64,000 nucleotides of DNA, from contig NZ_JAFCJZ010000026.1 in assembly GCF_018130765.1 (NCBI RefSeq), positions 1 to 64,000 of the forward strand, given 5' to 3'. A model generated the notes under the pieces. The model did not search any database and had not been told where the DNA came from. It saw only the letters and a program-made list of their open reading frames with translations. Source of the stretch: Bradyrhizobium iriomotense. GTDB lineage: Bacteria > Pseudomonadota > Alphaproteobacteria > Rhizobiales > Xanthobacteraceae. The position numbers were made by a program, and so were the translations under genes. Below, piece by piece: positions 59,480 through 64,000 of the stretch (position 1 is its first letter; the number at the start of each line of letters is the position of its first letter).

Positions 59480-60217
59480 ATGGTTAATTCGCCTCAAAAC
59501 ACCCGCCAACACCTCGATTTGACGTCGTTTTCCGCCTCCTGCGGCGAGCCCGTCGAATGGCGAATCTCGGACGCGCCGGTGCCCTATCCGGAGGCCGTGG
59601 CCGTCATGGAGGCGCGCGTTGCCGCGATTGCCGCGGGCGAGGCGCCGGAGCTGGTCTGGCTGCTCGAGCACCCCCCGCTCTACACCTCCGGCACCTCGGG
59701 CAAGGATTCGGACCTGCTCGATGCCCGATTCCCGACCTTCGCCACTGGGCGCGGCGGCCAGCTCACCTATCACGGGCCCGGCCAGCGGGTGGCCTACATC
59801 ATGCTCGACCTCAAGCGGCGCCGTCCCGACGTCCGGGCCTATGTCGCGAGCCTGGAGGAGCTGATTCTGCGCACCCTCGCCGCCTTCAACGTCCGCGGCG
59901 AACGGCGCGAGGACCGGGTCGGCGTCTGGGTGAAGCGGCCCGACAAGGGGCCTGAGCATGAGGACAAGATCGCGGCGATCGGCGTCCGGCTGAAGCGCTG
60001 GGTCTCGTTCCACGGCATTGCCATCAATGTCGAGCCGGAACTGTCGCATTTTGCCGGCATCGTGCCCTGCGGCGTCGCCGACCCCCGCTACGGCGTCACC
60101 TCGCTGGTCGATCTCGGCCAGCTCGTGACCATGGCCGATGTCGATGTCGCGCTGCGCCAGGCATTCGAGCAGCTGTTCGGACCGACCCGTGCGCTGCTGC
60201 CGGAAGCGGCCGTCTAG
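59480..60217 (+). CDS. lipB: Octanoyltransferase LipB
   Basis: 245 residues. It moves octanoyl from acyl-carrier protein to lipoyl domains of 2-oxoacid dehydrogenases, the first step in lipoate synthesis. Active-site features: RGGQLTYHGPGQ, the lysine in VRLKRWVSFHGIAINV and the nucleophile Cys in IVPCGVAD. It diverges from the FliN-like gene with almost no space. lipA is not in the window. Confidence 0.95.
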   Translation: MVNSPQNTRQHLDLTSFSASCGEPVEWRISDAPVPYPEAVAVMEARVAAIAAGEAPELVWLLEHPPLYTSGTSGKDSDLLDARFPTFATGRGGQLTYHGPGQRVAYIMLDLKRRRPDVRAYVASLEELILRTLAAFNVRGERREDRVGVWVKRPDKGPEHEDKIAAIGVRLKRWVSFHGIAINVEPELSHFAGIVPCGVADPRYGVTSLVDLGQLVTMADVDVALRQAFEQLFGPTRALLPEAAV

Positions 60218-60415
60218 GCGCTTTCCTGTTCGCCGTGCGCCGCTCTCGTTCTCTGCGGCGGCGGAATCAGCTACGGTTGTTTCGGTGCCGCCCACGCCTC
60301 CCCCCTCCGCCGGGAAAGCAGACCTCATGCCGGGCGATCAATCATCGGACCGACTGTTCGAGCGCCAGGCATAAGGAGGGATTGCGTTTCCTGCTCGCAA
60401 TGGGAGGTTTTGACG

Positions 60416-61129
60416 ATGAGACTCTCTGCGCCAATCTATCATCTCAAGCGCAAGGCGAAGCGCCTGTCCCGCGAAGCCAGTATCCCGCTCCACGACGCAC
60501 TTGACCGCGTCGCTGCGACGGAAGGGTTTTCCGCCTGGAGCATGCTCGCCGCAAAAGCCGCCGCACTGACGCGGGCGAGCAAACTGTTCCCGCAATTCCG
60601 GCCGGGCGACCTCATGCTGGTCGGGGCGCGTCCCGGCCACGGCAAGACGTTGATGAGCCTCGAACTTGCCGTCGAAGCCATGAAGTCGGGCCATCGCGCC
60701 GCGTTCTTCTCGCTCGAATATACCGAGAAAGACGTCCTGGATCGCCTTCGCGCGATCGGCGTGGAGCCGGCGCAGTTCGACAAGCTGCTCGAGGTCGATT
60801 GCTCCGACGCGATCAGTGCCGATTATGTCGTCAAGCAGATGGCCGCTTCTCCGCGCGGCACGTTCGTCGTGATCGACTATTTGCAACTGCTCGACCAGAG
60901 GCGGGAAAACCCTGATCTCACCGTTCAGGTGCGCGCGCTGAAATCATTCGCGCGCGACAAGGGGCTGATCGTTGTCTTCATCTCGCAAATCGATCGATCC
61001 TACGATCCCGCGGTCAAGCCCTGCCCCGACCTCGGCGATATCAGGTTGCCGAACCCGCTGGACCTGAAGCTGTTCGACAAGACGTGCTTCATCAACAACG
61101 CCGAAGTTCAGTTCCGCGCGGCTAGCTGA
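60416..61129 (+). CDS. Free-standing DnaB-like (RecA-fold) ATPase
   Basis: 237 residues from ATG 60416, eight bases after GGGAGG. The first 50 residues (KRKAKRLSREASIPLHDALDRVAATEGFSAWSML) match a small helical module seen at the N-terminus of some glyoxalase-related and toxin-like proteins. Then comes a DnaB/KaiC-type core: Walker A GARPGHGKT, SLEYTEKDVLDRL, Walker B VVIDYLQLLDQ, and FISQIDRSYDP. The DnaB N-terminal collar and linker are missing, so it is not a replicative helicase. Role unknown. Confidence 0.82.
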   Translation: MRLSAPIYHLKRKAKRLSREASIPLHDALDRVAATEGFSAWSMLAAKAAALTRASKLFPQFRPGDLMLVGARPGHGKTLMSLELAVEAMKSGHRAAFFSLEYTEKDVLDRLRAIGVEPAQFDKLLEVDCSDAISADYVVKQMAASPRGTFVVIDYLQLLDQRRENPDLTVQVRALKSFARDKGLIVVFISQIDRSYDPAVKPCPDLGDIRLPNPLDLKLFDKTCFINNAEVQFRAAS

Positions 61130-61136
61130 TGGCTTC

Positions 61137-61168
61137 AGGCCGCGGGTGGGATCGTTCACCCGCGGCCT
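61137..61168. terminator. Hairpin between convergent genes
   Basis: Perfect 12-base stem AGGCCGCGGGTG (61137-61148) and CACCCGCGGCCT (61157-61168) with an 8-base loop. It lies between the stops of the ATPase and tautomerase genes. There is no T run, so termination may be weak or structural. Confidence 0.6.
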
Positions 61169-61175
61169 GCAATGG

Positions 61176-61598
61176 TCACGCCGCCTTCAGCGCAACCTCG
61201 AGCTTGCCGGCGATGTAGCGCCGCTCCTGGGTGAGGCCGCCAAAACCGTAGGCGTCGCCCTTGACCTCGTCGACATGCAGGTAGGTCTCGGGATGCAGCT
61301 GGCCAAGAATCTCGGCCATGCGCTTGAACATGGCGGCGAGATAGGCCGCCTTCTCGTCCTTGGTGTTGGTACCCTCGGTGACGTGGATGTCGATCCAGTA
61401 GCTGGCAAGCTTCTGCTCGGCGAGCGACTTGCCGCCGGCGAACCAGTCGCCGGCCTCGACGGACTTCACGATGATCGCGGTGACCTCCGGATCCTTGTGC
61501 AGGATTTTTGCGGTGAGTTCGGACACCGCGTTCGCGATGTCGGCCTTCAGCGACGGCGACTGGCGGGAAGAGCTGTAGGACACGGTGATCAGGGGCAT
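61176..61598 (-). CDS. Tautomerase family protein
   Basis: 140 residues from ATG 61598, with GAGGAGA upstream; the next residue is the catalytic Pro (MPLITVSY). The 4-oxalocrotonate tautomerase fold continues through AIIVKSVEAGDWF. The family uses the N-terminal proline as a base in ketonisation of dienols. The length is about twice a minimal subunit, so the trimer-type (cis-CaaD/MSAD-like) architecture is likely. It diverges from a LysR gene that may regulate it. Confidence 0.88.
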   Translation of the reverse strand: MPLITVSYSSSRQSPSLKADIANAVSELTAKILHKDPEVTAIIVKSVEAGDWFAGGKSLAEQKLASYWIDIHVTEGTNTKDEKAAYLAAMFKRMAEILGQLHPETYLHVDEVKGDAYGFGGLTQERRYIAGKLEVALKAA

Positions 61599-61668
61599 GG
61601 TTGTTCTCCTCAATCGCCGCGGGTTTCCTGCGGCGCTGGTGAGAAGCTAGACCTCCGGCCGTCATTTT

Positions 61669-61691
61669 GGTATCTTATCTCTGTTGATACC
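61669..61691. promoter_or_regulatory. LysR-type operator between the tautomerase and LysR genes
   Basis: A perfect GGTATC-N11-GATACC inverted repeat, the T-N11-A spacing typical of LysR sites. It ends 17 bases upstream of the LysR start and 71 bases upstream of the tautomerase start, so it can serve autoregulation and activation. Confidence 0.75.
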
Positions 61692-61708
61692 AGTGATAAT
61701 GATCCTTA

Positions 61709-62563
61709 ATGACAACCACGCTCGACATCGCCACCGTCCAGGCGTTCCTTCTGGTCGCCGAACTCCAGAGCTTTACGCGTGCTGCCGAGGCGCTTGGCAC
61801 GACACAGGCCGCCGTCAGCCTGAAGCTGCAGCGGCTCGAGACATTGCTGGGCAAACGCCTCGTCGAGCGCTCGCCGCGTGCGGTCCGGCCCACCGCCGAC
61901 GGCGCGGCGTTCCTCGATCGCGCCCGTGCGCTGATCGCGGCGCATGACCACGCGCTGACGGGCGAGGCACCGGCCGCAGAATCGCTCTCACTCGGCATCT
62001 CCGATCACGCTGCGGGGCCCGAACTGGTGCCGCTGCTCGAACGCCTGCACGCGATGTCCTCAAGCCTCACCCTCGCCGTCACCATCGGCTTCTCACGCGA
62101 GATGCAGGATGCCTATGACGGGGGCGAGCTGGATGCGGTGATCGTCCGCCAGGAAGGCAGCCGCCGCGGCGGCGAGAAGCTGGCCGAGGACGAGTTCGGC
62201 TGGTTCGCATCGCGACGCTTCACCCTGCCAAAGGGTGAACCGCTGCCGCTCGCGACACTCGCCCCGCCCTGCGGTGTCCGCGCCGTCGCCGTGCGCGCGC
62301 TCGACAAGGCCGGCCTCGCCTGGCGCGAGCGCTTCGTCGGAGGTGGCGTCACAGCGGTGGTCGCCGCCGCGCTGGCCGGACTTGCGATCGCACCGCTGGC
62401 GCGGCGGATCGCGCCTCCCGGGCTGGTCGACATCGGGCCCGCGCACAAGCTGCCGAAACTCGGCAGCTCGAAGGTGATGCTGCATTCGAAAGTCAGCGAT
62501 CCCGCCAAGCTCGCTGCGCTGCGTGCGGTGGCGGCGACGTTTCGGAGTGTGGCGGCAAACTAG
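61709..62563 (+). CDS. LysR family transcriptional regulator
   Basis: 284 residues. The HTH is ATVQAFLLVAELQSFTRAAEALGTTQAAVSLKLQRLE (ordinary LysR), with a shortened effector domain (LSLGISDHAAGPELVPLL, FGWFASRRF). The size is near the low end for LysR. It is divergent from the tautomerase gene across a canonical operator. Confidence 0.9.
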   Translation: MTTTLDIATVQAFLLVAELQSFTRAAEALGTTQAAVSLKLQRLETLLGKRLVERSPRAVRPTADGAAFLDRARALIAAHDHALTGEAPAAESLSLGISDHAAGPELVPLLERLHAMSSSLTLAVTIGFSREMQDAYDGGELDAVIVRQEGSRRGGEKLAEDEFGWFASRRFTLPKGEPLPLATLAPPCGVRAVAVRALDKAGLAWRERFVGGGVTAVVAAALAGLAIAPLARRIAPPGLVDIGPAHKLPKLGSSKVMLHSKVSDPAKLAALRAVAATFRSVAAN

Positions 62564-62994
62564 TGAGGAGACCGCAGGCGCCTCTCGCCCGCATATCGCC
62601 CCGCGATATGCCAATAGGCCAGTCCGGCAAAGCACCCGGCCACGACAAAGAGCCAGATCAATCCGTCGACCTTTCCGAAGAGCACGGTCTGGCTCACGAC
62701 TCCGGCCAACCCACCAGCAATTACGAAGAAGGGCAATGACCGGATGCAGAACCTTTCGCTGAGCCATATTGCAACCGCTGACGGAATGCCGCTAAGCACG
62801 CAAACGAACACCAGCACGGCCGGCACACCAATCAGGATCGCCACGCCGAAATCGGCCACGGATGGCACGGTGAAACTGTCAGCGCGCGGCAGTGCCAAGA
62901 TGAACAGGAGAAACAGCTCGATAACAGCCGTAGCCGTCAGACATCCGCCCAACCATCCTCGTGTCGTTCGGACGCAGGTCTCGTAGGACAACAT
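62560..62994 (-). CDS. Small membrane protein, four helices (144 aa)
   Basis: Four hydrophobic segments (TAVIELFLLFILALP, FGVAILIGVPAVLVFVCVL, SLPFFVIAGGLAGVVSQT, LIWLFVVAGCFAGLAYW). No family recognised. It overlaps the LysR stop by four bases on the opposite strand and starts nine bases after the TIGR01777 gene ends, possibly in the same operon. Confidence 0.7.
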   Translation of the reverse strand: MLSYETCVRTTRGWLGGCLTATAVIELFLLFILALPRADSFTVPSVADFGVAILIGVPAVLVFVCVLSGIPSAVAIWLSERFCIRSLPFFVIAGGLAGVVSQTVLFGKVDGLIWLFVVAGCFAGLAYWHIAGRYAGERRLRSPH

Positions 62995-63003
62995 GACATC
63001 ACC

Positions 63004-63963
63004 TCACAAGATCGCCTCGAACGCGCTGCGCAGCGTCTCGTGCCGGAACACAAAGCCGCAGCTCAGCGCCTTGTTCGGCAGCACGCGCTGGCCACCCAGC
63101 AGAAGCTCGTCGGCGAAGCCGCCGCCGATCCGGCGCAACAGGCCGCCGGGAATGCGGAATACAGCGGGCCGGTGCAGGCGGCGGCCGAGCTCCTCGGTGA
63201 ACTTCGCGTTGGTGACGGGGATCGGCGCGGTGGCGTTGACGGGCCCCGAAAGATCCGGCGTGGTGATCACATAGGCGATCAGCCGGATCAGATCGTCGCG
63301 CTCGATCCAGGACATCCACTGCCGCCCGGTGCCGAGCGGGCCGCCGAGGCCGAACTCGAACGGCGTCAGCATCCGCGTGATGAAGCCGCCTTCGGCGCCG
63401 AGCACGAGGCCGATGCGCAAATAGATGACGCGCACGCCGAGCTCCTCCGCCGGCCGCGCCGCGCTCTCCCAGGCCGCGCACAGCTCATGGCTGAAGCAGG
63501 CATGGGATTTGGCCGATTCCGTCAGCACCTGGTCGGCCCACAGTCCGTACCATCCGATCGCGGAGCCGCTGACCAGCACCTCGGGCTTGCGCTCGAGCCG
63601 CGCGATCAGCTTCACGACCTCGCCGGTCATGTCGATGCGCGAGCCGATGATCTTTGCGCGCTTCGCCTCGGTCCACAGGCCGTTGCCGATCGGCTCGCCG
63701 GCGAGATTGACGATGGCGTCGATTGGCGTGTCAGAGGGAAGCTGATCGAGGCTGGTGATCAGCGTGACCGGCGGCGGCAGCATCTCGGCCTTGGCGGGGT
63801 TGCGGATCAGCGCGATGACGTGATGCCCTGCCCCGCTGAGGCTTGCCGCAAGGCGGCAGCCGATGAAGCCGGTGGCGCCTGATATCAGCACGGTCTTGCG
63901 GCCGGGACGCTTGTCGACAAGTCCTTCCGCCGGCACGCTTCGCATGCGGCCGAGCCGGCGCAT
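63004..63963 (-). CDS. TIGR01777 family epimerase/oxidoreductase, possibly 5'-partial
   Basis: 319 residues from ATG 63963. An extended SDR: TVLISGATGFIGCRLAASL, IDAIVNLAGEPIG, the active region SGSAIGWYG, and RIGLVLGAEGGFI. The C-terminal DUF1731 region (NKALSCGFVFRHETLRSAFEAIL) is the family signature; SulA/YfcH are relatives and the substrate is unknown. The frame stays open to the window edge, and residues before the ATG look coding, so the real protein may be longer. Confidence 0.85.
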   Translation of the reverse strand: MRRLGRMRSVPAEGLVDKRPGRKTVLISGATGFIGCRLAASLSGAGHHVIALIRNPAKAEMLPPPVTLITSLDQLPSDTPIDAIVNLAGEPIGNGLWTEAKRAKIIGSRIDMTGEVVKLIARLERKPEVLVSGSAIGWYGLWADQVLTESAKSHACFSHELCAAWESAARPAEELGVRVIYLRIGLVLGAEGGFITRMLTPFEFGLGGPLGTGRQWMSWIERDDLIRLIAYVITTPDLSGPVNATAPIPVTNAKFTEELGRRLHRPAVFRIPGGLLRRIGGGFADELLLGGQRVLPNKALSCGFVFRHETLRSAFEAIL

Positions 63964-64000
63964 CGCCGCAAAATCCCTGACACCGCAGAGCGCAGCCCCA

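Overview
The window is a chromosomal segment of an alphaproteobacterium, almost certainly Bradyrhizobium or a close relative in the Nitrobacteraceae. The clues are high GC, the pairing of PleD with DivK, MipZ, an EipB (DUF1849) envelope protein, a phasin, clpS-clpA without clpP beside it, a DinB with an N-terminal zinc ribbon, and several families of dispersed GC-rich inverted repeats that I recognise from this family. Most of it is ordinary core and peripheral genome with short operons on both strands. I see no CRISPR array, rRNA, prophage or intact insertion sequence. The extreme left edge holds the 3' end of a probable transposase.

Layout. 0-4 kb: pleD/divK cell-cycle and c-di-GMP signalling; a DUF3572 gene coupled to dinB. 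4-6 kb: a patch of lower GC with small orphan genes and an ACT-domain protein, then a Nudix/RidA pair. 6-16.3 kb: EipB, RidA, glycerophosphodiesterase, a GNAT-like protein, a HIT protein, TrmO, AzlCD, a lytic transglycosylase, an orphan TRAP binding protein, a HAD phosphatase and a nitrilase. 16.5-21 kb: an AraC regulator, an aldo/keto reductase, an MFS exporter and a lipoprotein. 21-32.8 kb: clpA, clpS, a phasin, a D,D-carboxypeptidase with a SPOR domain, J-domain and VWA proteins, an alpha/beta hydrolase, mipZ and panC. 32.8-43 kb: DUF1489, hypothetical proteins, YidB, GST, DUF599, a repeat-rich kilobase, a divergent HxlR/NmrA pair, a TolA/TonB-like protein, an aldo/keto reductase, an XRE regulator and mgtE. 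43-46.4 kb: two polysaccharide deacetylases and small proteins.

The most distinctive block is 46.4-56.1 kb. A LysR gene diverges from a seven-gene run: an SDR dehydrogenase, a two-subunit transketolase (GTGA overlap), a TRAP binding protein, a fused DctQM permease (ATGA overlap), a second full-length transketolase, and a hydroxypyruvate/glycerate dehydrogenase (HprA-like). It has the form of a complete uptake-oxidation-C2-transfer-reduction pathway for an anionic substrate that I cannot identify. It has two transketolases and no kinase, isomerase or aldolase.

The right end (56-64 kb) has a class 3 lipase, an antitoxin/PIN-toxin pair, tRNA-Leu(GAG), a FliN-like protein, lipB, a free-standing DnaB-like ATPase core, a tautomerase divergent from a LysR gene across a perfect inverted repeat, a membrane protein and a TIGR01777 epimerase whose frame runs off the window edge.

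All family names come from reading the translations. No search was run, so names rest on motifs and recall.
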